24,811 bases of DNA from CAIXDN01 sp964482085 (GTDB lineage Bacteria > Patescibacteriota > Patescibacteriia > 2-12-FULL-60-25), in assembly GCA_964482085.1 (NCBI GenBank), contig CAYZVS010000011.1, positions 1-24,811 of the forward strand, read 5' to 3'. The position numbers and the translations under genes were made by a program. Below the pieces are notes generated by a model. That model did not search any database. It had not been told where the DNA came from and worked only from the letters and a program-made list of their open reading frames with translations. Shown in pieces: positions 6,787 through 13,302 of the stretch; position 1 is the first letter of the stretch; every line of letters begins with the position of its first letter.

Positions 6787-9483
6787 TTACAGGCGCGCCT
6801 TGATCACGGCAACTTTTTCCTTTGCTTCAGCGAGTTTATCGGACATGTTTCTTACAACTTGTTCTGGAGCTTTGCTGGAAAACTCGGCGTCGGCGAGCTT
6901 GGCTTCCGTGTTATTGATATAGACTTCCAAGCCTTTTAGCTCTTTCTCGAGGCGAGTGCGCTCTGCTTCAAGGTCGATAGCACCTGCCTTATCAAGGCCG
7001 ATAGATGATGTTCCGGAAGTGGCAACGGCCCAATCAGATGGAAACGCTTCCATCGAGTCGATAGATGAGGCATTAGTGAGACGCTTGATCCACTCGACGT
7101 TATCGCCGACGAGGGCGTTCATCTCTTCATCGGCGACAAAACCGAGGGTGATTTTCTTGGCAGCCTCAACTCCCTGCTCCGCTCGGAGGCGACGCATGTC
7201 GGTTACGAGGAGGCGAAGTTTCTCAAAATCAGCCGCTCGACCCATTGAACTATTTACGTACTCAGGCCATTCCGCGACGATTAAATTGCCACTCATGCCT
7301 GCGAGCTTCCAAACATGCTCGGTGACAAAGGGCATGAAGGGATGCCACAGGCGAAGCATCGCATTCAAAAGTGTTTTCAAGATGTCTGTTTTACCGCCTT
7401 CAACTTTTGCAATCTCCAAATACCAGTCTGCAAGATCTCCCCAAGTGAAATCACGAAGCTCTTCACCAGCTGCGGAGAATTGAAATTGTTCCAACTTTGT
7501 TGTGACGGAAGCGGTGACGTCGGCGAGACGAGAAAGGATCCAGTCGTCGGCTAATGTTTTCTTGGACTGGTCCCCCGCCTCCGCGGGGGTGACAGCGCCG
7601 TCATTCCCGTGAAGACGGGAATCCAGATCCGATTGAATGGTCGAAAGAATATATCTACTAATATTCCAGAGCTTGTTGGTGAAGTTGCGGAAGGCTTCGA
7701 TTTTTTGTTCTGAAAGCTTTCCGTCTTGTCCTGGCGTCATGCCGAGCACGAGCGATAAGCGTACGGCGTCTGTGCCGTATTTTGGAATAAGCTCGAGTGG
7801 ATCGAGGATATTTCCAAGAGACTTGGACATCTTGCGACCTTGCTCGTCTGTCACGAGACCGCTCAAGTACACGCTCTTAAATGGAATTTCTCCGATGGCG
7901 TAGGTCGACATCAGAATCATGCGAGCAACCCAGAAAAATAAAATGTCGCGTCCGGTTTCAAGAACCGACGTTGGATGAAAGTCGCGATGCGCTTCCCATT
8001 CTTTTTTGTCTGGCCAACCGAGTGCGGAGAAAGTCCATGAGCCGGATGAAAACCATGTGTCGAGTGTGTCTGGATCGCGCGACCAATCGGAACCGGGAGA
8101 CTCGACGGAGAATTTTGTTTCTTGGTCCTGGTCCCCCGCGACAGAGCGATACCAAACAGGGATTTGATGACCAAACCAGATCTGACGCGAGATGCACCAG
8201 TCGCGAAGATTGTTAATCCAGTGGAAATAAATTTTGTCGAAGCGTTCTGGGATGAGCTTAATTTGTCCGGACTCAACCGAGTACAGCATGAGTTCTTTAA
8301 GCGTTACCTCGTCTCCAGCCTTCCATTTGCCGAGTGTATCTTGGCGTAACTTGAATTTACGATTCACGCGGACAAACCATTGCTTACTTGGGAGCTGTTC
8401 CACGACCGCTCCCCCGCGTTGTGCAACGGGGAGAGCTTGCTGAACCTCTTCTGCGGAAACTAGTAATCCGGAGTCGGAAAGCGCTTGCTCCACTTTGGCA
8501 CGAGCCTCGATCATTGTGAGCCCGGCAAAGTCAGGGCCACAGTCCGCCATCATTCTCCCCTGCTGGTCGATGACTTGAATCGTTGGTAATCCGTGGCGAT
8601 CTGCAATTTCTGCATCGATCATTGAGTGAGCGGGGGTGACGCCGAGGGCGCCGGTACCAAAAGCAGCATCAACCGCTGCATCGGCGATGATCTTGATTGT
8701 GAGCTTTTTGCCGCAGAATTCTGGCTCAAGCGTCTCTCCGATGTATTGCTTGTAGCGAATGTCATCTGGGTGAACAGCAACGGCTGTATCGCCAAATTTA
8801 GTCTCTGGACGGGTTGAGGAGATGGCGATTGGGAAATCCTTGGAGTACTTGAATGTCAGCAAACGGGCGGTTACTTGTTTAGACTCAACTTCATCATCGG
8901 AAAGGGTTGTTTGGAATTGCGGGTCCCAGTTTACGACGCGAAAACCGCGTTCGATGAGCTTATCCTCAAACATCATGCCGAAAATCGTGTTTACGGCGAG
9001 ATTGCGTTCATTATCAAAGGTGTAGCGCTCACGCGACCAATCGCATGAAGAACCCATCTTGCGAGCTTGATTAACGATCGTGTCACGGGATTTGTCGGCA
9101 AAATCGACAACGCGCTTCAAGAACTCTTCACGACCGAGTTCTTTGCGTGGATCTTTATATCCTTCCTTGATGAGGATTTGCTCGACTTTTACTTGTGTTG
9201 CGATAGCGGCGTGGTCAGTTCCAGGGACCCAAAGAGTCTTTTTGCCGCGCATGCGTTCAAAACGGATCATCAAATCTTGCGTAGTCATGCGCTGGGCATG
9301 ACCCATGTGAAGCGTGCCCGTACGATTGGGTGGCGGCATCATTATACAAAAGGGCTCGCCTTTCTGGTTACGATCTGGCAGTCGATCTGGATTGAAAACT
9401 CCGGAGGATTCCCAAGATGCGTAGATCGCATCTTCTACGGATGAGGCGTCATAAGTCTTTGGCAACTCAAGCAAATCGGGCAT
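6787..9483 (-). CDS. valS: Valyl-tRNA synthetase, with an in-frame repeat insertion
   Basis: The 898-residue class I synthetase charges tRNA-Val. It shows the HIGH motif as HMGH (59-62, in PPPNRTGTLHMGH), an editing domain inserted in the catalytic core, the WFSSGSWTFSALGWP region, the KMSKS loop (551-555, KMSKSLGN), an anticodon-binding domain, and the C-terminal coiled-coil arm (about 835-898) typical of ValRS. I chose the ATG at 9483 (MPDLLELPKTYDASSVEDAIY) because the 24 codons upstream are unlike any ValRS and overlap the likely promoter region. Residues 620-639 (LDSRLHGNDGAVTPAEAGDQ) are encoded by an inserted REP-type repeat at the entry to the anticodon domain. It is the first gene of the synthetase operon that ends with two tRNAs, one of them tRNA-Val. 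Confidence 0.97.
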   Translation of the reverse strand: MPDLLELPKTYDASSVEDAIYASWESSGVFNPDRLPDRNQKGEPFCIMMPPPNRTGTLHMGHAQRMTTQDLMIRFERMRGKKTLWVPGTDHAAIATQVKVEQILIKEGYKDPRKELGREEFLKRVVDFADKSRDTIVNQARKMGSSCDWSRERYTFDNERNLAVNTIFGMMFEDKLIERGFRVVNWDPQFQTTLSDDEVESKQVTARLLTFKYSKDFPIAISSTRPETKFGDTAVAVHPDDIRYKQYIGETLEPEFCGKKLTIKIIADAAVDAAFGTGALGVTPAHSMIDAEIADRHGLPTIQVIDQQGRMMADCGPDFAGLTMIEARAKVEQALSDSGLLVSAEEVQQALPVAQRGGAVVEQLPSKQWFVRVNRKFKLRQDTLGKWKAGDEVTLKELMLYSVESGQIKLIPERFDKIYFHWINNLRDWCISRQIWFGHQIPVWYRSVAGDQDQETKFSVESPGSDWSRDPDTLDTWFSSGSWTFSALGWPDKKEWEAHRDFHPTSVLETGRDILFFWVARMILMSTYAIGEIPFKSVYLSGLVTDEQGRKMSKSLGNILDPLELIPKYGTDAVRLSLVLGMTPGQDGKLSEQKIEAFRNFTNKLWNISRYILSTIQSDLDSRLHGNDGAVTPAEAGDQSKKTLADDWILSRLADVTASVTTKLEQFQFSAAGEELRDFTWGDLADWYLEIAKVEGGKTDILKTLLNAMLRLWHPFMPFVTEHVWKLAGMSGNLIVAEWPEYVNSSMGRAADFEKLRLLVTDMRRLRAEQGVEAAKKITLGFVADEEMNALVGDNVEWIKRLTNASSIDSMEAFPSDWAVATSGTSSIGLDKAGAIDLEAERTRLEKELKGLEVYINNTEAKLADAEFSSKAPEQVVRNMSDKLAEAKEKVAVIKARL
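7567..7626. repeat. REP-type palindromic element inserted in frame in valS
   Basis: Exactly 60 nt: a 29-nt arm (7567-7595, ctgg..tgacag), a 4-nt spacer and a 27-nt arm (7600-7626, gtcat..atccag). Each arm is a hairpin: cccccgc/gcggggg (7572-7578 and 7583-7589) and attcccgt/acgggaat (7603-7610 and 7615-7622). Both arms match the arms of the intergenic element at 22533-22626. The class (gtcattcccg..cgggaatccag) is widespread in bacteria and reads as DSRLRGNDG and PAKAG-like peptides when inside genes. Here it adds 20 codons without breaking the frame. Confidence 0.85.
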
Positions 9484-9536
9484 AGATAATGCGCGTAGAT
9501 TAACCGAATATCGAGTATTGGTCGAGAGGCATATTT

Positions 9537-9579
9537 TGTCAGGAATCATTGACATTTATATCTTGTCAGAGCCTTGACA
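9537..9579. promoter_or_regulatory. Two TGTCA/TGACA inverted repeats between divergent valS and DHH gene
   Basis: TGTCA (9537-9541) and TGACA (9550-9554) flank 8 nt; TGTCA (9564-9568) and TGACA (9575-9579) flank 6 nt. The last half-site is part of the -35 box of the forward gene. A minus-strand CTGACA (9542-9537), 17-bp spacer and AATACT could drive valS. The symmetry suggests an operator bound by a dimer, but no regulator is known. Confidence 0.3.
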
Positions 9580-9602
9580 GAAGGCCAAAATCTTCATAAG
9601 AT
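9574..9602 (+). promoter_or_regulatory. Strong sigma-70-type promoter of the DHH gene
   Basis: A perfect -35 box TTGACA (9574-9579), a 17-bp spacer and a -10 box TAAGAT (9597-9602, 5 of 6). Transcription would start near 9609, leaving about 13 nt before the ATG at 9622, with no Shine-Dalgarno site. This promoter also argues against the earlier TTG start at 9574, which lies inside it. Confidence 0.7.
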
Positions 9603-9621
9603 AGCCTATTATTCAAATCAC

Positions 9622-10767
9622 ATGGCATTACAACCAGAACAACAGGCCATCGAGCTGATTGGCCGTAGCAAGAACGTTCTTGTAACGACACGTGAACACG
9701 CGTCGACGGATTCTGTTGCGGCTGTTTTGGCACTTGGCCTTGTTCTGAAGAAGCTCAACAAGACATTTGATTTGGTTGTTCCGGGATTTGATGCCAAGGA
9801 TCTCCCCTCTTTTTTACCTACGGGTGTTGAGATTCGACCAACTATCGGCGCGATGCGGGCTTTTCATGTGTCACTCGATGTGAGCAAGACGCCGCTGTCT
9901 GAGCTCATGTATGACGTGAAAGATGGCAAGCTTGATATCACGATTGTCCCAAAGCAGGGTGAGTGGAGTGACGCCGACGTGAAGATGCGCCCAGGAAGTG
10001 ATCGCTATGATTTGGTGGTGGCTATCGATGCTCCGGATATGGCCTCGCTTGGTGCGATGTTCCGCGATAAGGCCGACTTTTTGTATCGCACTTCAATCAT
10101 CAATATCGATTGCAATGCGGCTAATGAGTCTTGGGGTCAGGTGAATTTGATCGATTTGAATACGGTATCGACGACAGAAGTGTTGTACGGATTTTTGTCG
10201 CGCTGGAATAAACAACATATTGATGCGGATGTTGCTACCGCGATTTTGACGGGCATGATTGCTCGCACGCGCAGTTTCCGCTCGTCGAACGTGACACCAA
10301 AAACACTGCGTCTTTCGTCCGAGCTGGTGACGATTGGTGCTCGCCGTGGCGATATTGTGCAGGGTTTATGGCGCAATCAGTCTATTCCGACATTGAAACT
10401 TTGGGGTCGCATTCTTTCTCGACTTGAACAGGATCGCGAGAGCGGTTTGGTCTCAGCTATTATTTCTGACACAGACTTTATCGAGTCAGGTGCGCGTCAT
10501 GAAGCGTTGGAAGGCGTTGTCGATGAATTGATCGCCTATGCGCCAGAGGCTAAAGTTGTAGTTTTGCTGGAGCAGTCGCGCGAGGGACTGCTCGTTCATG
10601 TACATGCCCAGTCTCCCCTGTCTGCGGCGGAATTAGTACGTCCGTTTGGCGGGACTGGATCGCGTGATCGTGCGCATTTCAAGTACAGCGAAGCAAAGGA
10701 TATACAGGAGGCAAAGACGAAAATTATTGAGAAGCTAGGGTTGACATTGAAGGCAAAGAATGCCTAA
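9622..10767 (+). CDS. DHH-family phosphoesterase-like protein, active-site motifs degenerate
   Basis: The 381-residue protein has the layout of DHH/DHHA1 phosphoesterases (NrnA/RecJ relatives), which hydrolyse short oligonucleotides or cyclic dinucleotides with metal ions. I see the first motif region as EHASTDSVAAVLALG (25-39), where the family has H--PDGDA-GS. The second is VVAIDAPDMASLG (132-144). The third is NIDCNAANESWGQVNLID (161-178), where the family has NIDHH--N--FG. It is followed by the conserved ST-E pattern (VSTTEVLYGFL) and a C-terminal DHHA1-like part with GGTGSRDRAHFKYSEA. Asp30, Asp136, Asp163 and Asp178 remain, but the two His of DHH and two Asp of motif I are lost. Metal binding and activity are therefore uncertain. 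ATG 9622 is chosen because a strong promoter ends just upstream. The gene is divergent from valS and convergent with trmH. Confidence 0.75.
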   Translation: MALQPEQQAIELIGRSKNVLVTTREHASTDSVAAVLALGLVLKKLNKTFDLVVPGFDAKDLPSFLPTGVEIRPTIGAMRAFHVSLDVSKTPLSELMYDVKDGKLDITIVPKQGEWSDADVKMRPGSDRYDLVVAIDAPDMASLGAMFRDKADFLYRTSIINIDCNAANESWGQVNLIDLNTVSTTEVLYGFLSRWNKQHIDADVATAILTGMIARTRSFRSSNVTPKTLRLSSELVTIGARRGDIVQGLWRNQSIPTLKLWGRILSRLEQDRESGLVSAIISDTDFIESGARHEALEGVVDELIAYAPEAKVVVLLEQSREGLLVHVHAQSPLSAAELVRPFGGTGSRDRAHFKYSEAKDIQEAKTKIIEKLGLTLKAKNA

Positions 10768-10777
10768 AGTTTGTATC

Positions 10778-11116
10778 TGAGATGACTTAGCAACCACTGT
10801 CGCAAGACTAGTGAAAGACTTTCGCTGGGCACGGACTGAAGGAGCAGTGTCGAAAGACTTCTGAAGATTGTCCGTGCCAACCTATTCTCAAAAGCGACTG
10901 CGTACCGGGTGTCGAAAGACGATAGTCGGGACTCCTATCCTGTACCTCACCCTGGCCCTCTCCTTCGTAAGGAGAGGGAAGGTGGTGGGAGGTGGAATAG
11001 GGGGTTGGGGACTCTGCTCGACCTGTCGAAAAACTGTAAGCGACATGTTCCTTCCCCGCAATTTGTGGCGTGACTACAGGTACCGTGTCAGAAGACTATA
11101 CGCGCTTTGTCACGCC
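10778..11116 (+). ncRNA. Candidate structured RNA: array of GTC-tetraloop-GAC hairpins
   Basis: Five copies of a small hairpin, GTC-(4-6 nt)-GAC or close, occur at 10799, 10849, 10911, 11025 and 11087. Loops are GCAA, GAAA, GAAA, GAAA-like and AGAA. In three units the hairpin is centred inside an outer stem: ggcacggac/gtccgtgcc (10828-10836, 10870-10878), ggggac/gttcct (11007-11012, 11047-11052, with wobble) and ggcgtgac/gtcacgcc (11067-11074, 11109-11116). Flanks between outer and inner stems are 12 and 11, 12 and 12, 12 and 12 nt. The outer stems differ in sequence but keep pairing. The array lies in the gap between convergent genes; GNRA loops point to plus-strand transcription, as a 3' tail of the DHH mRNA or a separate RNA. 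A repeat-like hairpin interrupts it. I know no matching RNA family. Confidence 0.35.
10945..10994. repeat. Palindromic repeat in the convergent DHH/trmH junction
   Basis: A perfect 10-bp hairpin, ccctctcctt/aaggagaggg (10956-10965 and 10969-10978), with loop cgt. It sits inside an imperfect outer palindrome (acctcaccc.. ..ggtgggaggt). Its core resembles the second hairpin of the 88-bp repeats at 12706 and 20568. It sits between the third and fourth units of the hairpin array and may act as a bidirectional terminator. Confidence 0.55.
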
Positions 11117-11126
11117 GCATTGAACC

Positions 11127-11687
11127 TCACTTCTTCTTGCGCACCGCTTTGGACTTGTTCCGAAGCGGTGTTTTCTTTTCCCGTTGTCGGAACGCCTCAT
11201 AAAGCAACAACGCCGCGGCAACAGAAACATTAAAGCTCTGAATAAATCCCGTCATCGGAATCTTGAGATTGATTGTTGCTTTCTTTGCTAACGCATCGCT
11301 GACGCCATCCTTTTCATTTCCAATAACGATGGCTACAGGTTTTTTAAGATCGACATTAGCTGGATCGACACTCTCATCTGATAAGCGCGTGACGGCGATC
11401 GCCATCTTTTTCTTTTTGAGATAATTGGTGAGTTTTGTGACGGAATCCCATTTGGTAATTTTTAACCACTTTGCCGCAGAAGCCGCTGACCTGGATTTAA
11501 GATCGCGATTCCTCGGTGGTTTGTTGATCGTGTAAAGCAAATGTACTTCTCCGACGCCAAAGGCATCGCATGATCGGAGAATGGCGCCGACATTGTGGAC
11601 ATCATCGACGTTTTCCAAAACCACCGCCAATGTTGATTGGCGGCGGGAAAGGACGGTGTCAATTTTTTTCTTGCGTTCTGGCGTCAT
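11127..11687 (-). CDS. trmH: tRNA (guanosine-2'-O-)methyltransferase, SpoU/TrmH family
   Basis: The 186-residue protein carries all three SpoU-family motifs: VDDVHNVGAILRSCDAFGV (27-45), with the family Asn and Arg; IVIGNEKDGVSD (motif 2); and IPMTGFIQSFNVSVAAALLLYE (motif 3), which forms the trefoil-knot S-adenosylmethionine site. The start (MTPERKKKIDTVLSRRQSTLAVVLENV) and the spacing resemble TrmH, which methylates the 2'-OH of G18 in the tRNA D-loop. A lysine-rich tail (about 168-186) probably helps RNA binding. Another SPOUT 2'-O-methyltransferase target cannot be excluded. The ATG overlaps the stop of the upstream small gene in an ATGA junction. It is the last gene of a three-gene unit and converges on the hairpin array. 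Confidence 0.85.
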   Translation of the reverse strand: MTPERKKKIDTVLSRRQSTLAVVLENVDDVHNVGAILRSCDAFGVGEVHLLYTINKPPRNRDLKSRSAASAAKWLKITKWDSVTKLTNYLKKKKMAIAVTRLSDESVDPANVDLKKPVAIVIGNEKDGVSDALAKKATINLKIPMTGFIQSFNVSVAAALLLYEAFRQREKKTPLRNKSKAVRKKK

Positions 11688-11995
11688 GCATCAAAGGTAA
11701 AGCCTTTGCGGCGAAAGGCCTCTTTGGTATTGTCGAGCTCGAACAAAATCTTGAGCGTTTCGTCCTTTAATTTCAACAAATGTTCCTTAAAATGTTTGTA
11801 AGCTGGCTCTGATTCCCGCGGATCAAGTATGTTCTCAAGATCAATATCATTCTTTTTGGCGACATCCAGAATATCAGCCCATTGCAATAACGCCTCTTGC
11901 TCCCGCTGTTCCAACTGCTCGGCGGCAAGTTCATTTTCACTCTTCGGTTTTTCTGACGGTACGGAAAACATTGGACGTTCCATCATCGTAGCCAT
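11684..11995 (-). CDS. Small acidic helical protein of unknown function
   Basis: I place the start at the ATG at 11995 (MATMMERPMFSVPSEKPKSE), 1 nt after the stop of the upstream gene, giving 103 residues. The frame stays open further upstream, but there it overlaps a better small gene in another frame. The protein has a disordered start, a helical Glu/Gln-rich stretch (ENELAAEQLEQREQEALLQW, about 20-39), then DLENILDPRESEPAYKHFKEHLLKLKDE, also helical, and ends RRKGFTFDA. There is no signal or membrane segment. I do not recognise a family. It is translationally coupled to trmH by an ATGA overlap, so a role connected with RNA or translation is possible but unproven. Confidence 0.6.
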   Translation of the reverse strand: MATMMERPMFSVPSEKPKSENELAAEQLEQREQEALLQWADILDVAKKNDIDLENILDPRESEPAYKHFKEHLLKLKDETLKILFELDNTKEAFRRKGFTFDA

Positions 11996-11996
11996 A

Positions 11997-12218
11997 TTAG
12001 TTGGACTGAAGTTGATTGTAGATCCAATCGATTCTTGATTGACCTTGTCCTGGAGCTTTTTCCGACAAATCTTTAATGCGTTTGACCTCGATTTTAAGGT
12101 GCTCGATACGAGCCGTAACATCATGCGCTTTCTGACTGATGGCAGAGAGCGTACTCGTGCGATGCGTTTGTGGCGTCGACGAGAGTTGTCTAGCAACTTT
12201 GTTGGACTTAGCGAGCAT
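11997..12218 (-). CDS. Small basic helical protein of unknown function
   Basis: The 73-residue product begins MLAKSNKVARQLSSTPQTHR and has a central amphipathic helix (SAISQKAHDVTARIEHLKIEVKRIKDL, about residues 25-51) that could form a coiled coil. It ends IDWIYNQLQSN. It is basic and has no signal peptide. I do not recognise it. Its TAA is followed by one T and then the ATG of the next gene (TAATATG), the same junction as between murA and the S41 protease gene, which supports both gene calls. It is the first gene of the trmH unit and is divergent from the peptidase gene, with 26 nt between the two start codons. A TTGACA on the minus strand at 12267-12262 may belong to its promoter, but no good -10 box follows. 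Confidence 0.55.
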   Translation of the reverse strand: MLAKSNKVARQLSSTPQTHRTSTLSAISQKAHDVTARIEHLKIEVKRIKDLSEKAPGQGQSRIDWIYNQLQSN

Positions 12219-12244
12219 AACCGAACGTATGGTAACGTAGGCGT

Positions 12245-12709
12245 ATGTCCATGTCCATTGATGTCAATAGTTCATACCTTGCGGCGATACGCGATAGCGT
12301 TGGTAGCAAGATGTTTAGGCACTTGTATGCGATAGACGAGCATGGTAACCGCTCGGATATCTTGAAAAATGGAAGATTATCTTGCGCGTATTACGTTGCG
12401 TTTATTTTGTATCACTTCAAACTCATCGGTGACGGACATGCAACCGTTACATCGACGATAAAAGACATGGAAAAATCCGGTTGGACGGTTGTTAATACTC
12501 CAGAACCTGGTGACGTGCTTGTTTGGGAAACATCAACGGAACATGTTGAGGATGAATCGCATGAACATATCGGTTTTTATCTTGGCGATGGACGCGCAAC
12601 CAGCAACAGCTCAAAACTTTTTGAGATCGTTGAGCATGATTGGGTTTTTGGTGTCGATACTGAGGGAAATCCGAAGAGAAGGGTTACAAATATTTTGCGA
12701 AAACCGTAA
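12245..12709 (+). CDS. NlpC/P60- or CHAP-like cysteine peptidase fold protein
   Basis: The 154-residue protein has the order of elements seen in NlpC/P60-type cysteine peptidases: RLSCAYYVAFILYHF (44-58), with a candidate nucleophile Cys47 at the start of a hydrophobic helix; NTPEPGDVLVWE (84-95), the typical PGD-V turn; and HEHIGFYLGDGRATSNS (107-122), with candidate His108 and a small-residue third position. Such enzymes cut peptide bonds in the cell wall or act on other peptides and amides. There is no signal peptide, so it may act in the cytosol, for example on imported wall peptides, or leave the cell in another way. The first 40 residues are unfamiliar. The stop codon TAA is formed by the first bases of the 88-bp repeat. 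The gene is divergent from the trmH unit and convergent with the HD gene. Confidence 0.6.
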   Translation: MSMSIDVNSSYLAAIRDSVGSKMFRHLYAIDEHGNRSDILKNGRLSCAYYVAFILYHFKLIGDGHATVTSTIKDMEKSGWTVVNTPEPGDVLVWETSTEHVEDESHEHIGFYLGDGRATSNSSKLFEIVEHDWVFGVDTEGNPKRRVTNILRKP

Positions 12710-12793
12710 CCCCTCTAAATCTCCCCTTCTGCGAAGGGAGACTTTCCGATTCAGAACCCCTCCTTCGTAGAAGGGAGGGCAGGGGTGGGTTAT
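12706..12793. repeat. 88-bp palindromic repeat, copy 1
   Basis: It matches the copy at 20568-20655 with one substitution and two single-base indels. Its ends are inverted (TAACCC at 12707-12712, GGGTTA at 12787-12792). Two hairpins lie inside: tctccccttc/gaagggaga (12720-12741) and ccctccttc/gaagggaggg (12758-12779). The terminal TAA supplies the stop codon of the peptidase gene on the plus strand, and the other end supplies the TAA of the HD gene on the minus strand. It probably serves as a bidirectional terminator. Confidence 0.85.
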
Positions 12794-13302
12794 GAGCGAG
12801 CGTCTTTTACTTCCTTTAATTCGTTCCAAACAGGTGTATCCCCGATTTCATTAAAAGAGAGACGCAATAAAAAAGGTCCTTTGGCCTCAACCATAAATTT
12901 ACGGCGATCAGGATCGAGGGTGTCGGAGGATTTGAGATTGTCGGTGAGGTCGGCGGCTTTGATGGCCCAGGCTTCTTTGTCTTTTGCATCGACAAGTCCT
13001 GCCATCATTTTTATCCAACGCGCATCCCCTCCCTCGACCATATCGTCATGCGTACAGAGATTTACGAGATCGATAATGCGCTCGGAAAAACCGAGAGACC
13101 GTAAGTCCTGGAGCGATGTCTCTCCATCTTCTACAATGTCATGCAGCATTCCGGCGATAATCACTTCCTCTGAATAGCCAAAACGAGCGAGAGAAGCGCT
13201 CACGCGTGTCGAGTGAATATAAGCGGGTTCATCGGAGCCTTTGCGTGTTCCGGGAATGCGTTCTTCAACGAGTTGTTTGGCTTTTTCGAGGAGGGACGAC
13301 AT
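12790..13302 (-). CDS. HD-domain phosphohydrolase, (p)ppGpp hydrolase-like
   Basis: The 170-residue protein is a stand-alone HD domain like the hydrolase half of RelA/SpoT and the small MESH1-type enzymes. I see YIHSTRVSASLARFG (28-42, first metal ligand His30), AGMLHDIVEDGETS (50-63, with His54-Asp55 and Glu58-Asp59), LCTHDD (82-87) and IKAADLTDNLKSS (114-126, with Asp118). These are the Mn-binding and catalytic positions of that family, so removal of the 3' pyrophosphate from (p)ppGpp is the likely activity; another nucleotide substrate is possible. The ATG overlaps the stop of the lipoprotein gene by one base (TAATG). It is the last gene of the murA operon, and its own stop comes from the 88-bp repeat. 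Confidence 0.8.
   Translation of the reverse strand: MSSLLEKAKQLVEERIPGTRKGSDEPAYIHSTRVSASLARFGYSEEVIIAGMLHDIVEDGETSLQDLRSLGFSERIIDLVNLCTHDDMVEGGDARWIKMMAGLVDAKDKEAWAIKAADLTDNLKSSDTLDPDRRKFMVEAKGPFLLRLSFNEIGDTPVWNELKEVKDARS

Noticed and set aside
8409..8433. Palindrome ctcccc..ggggag inside valS
   Set aside because: It looks like a repeat hairpin, but the protein around it (RGGAVVEQLPSKQWFV) has normal ValRS length, so no insertion can be shown.
9484..9555. A longer valS reading starting at ATG 9555
   Set aside because: The extra 24 residues do not resemble ValRS and lie in the likely promoter and operator region; MPDLLELPKTYD at 9483 is the natural start.
10778..11116. Reading the hairpin array as CRISPR or integron attC sites
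   Set aside because: The repeated core is only about 10 nt, flanks differ while keeping paired, there are no direct 20-40 nt repeats, and no attC core (GTTRRRY/RYYYAAC) or integrase is seen.
10778..11116. Reading the array as RNase P RNA, tmRNA or SRP RNA
   Set aside because: None of the conserved blocks of those RNAs that I know could be found.
10868..11233. Forward open frame of 121 codons across the hairpin array
   Set aside because: It runs antisense into trmH, has no family likeness, and its codons follow the palindromes rather than a protein pattern.
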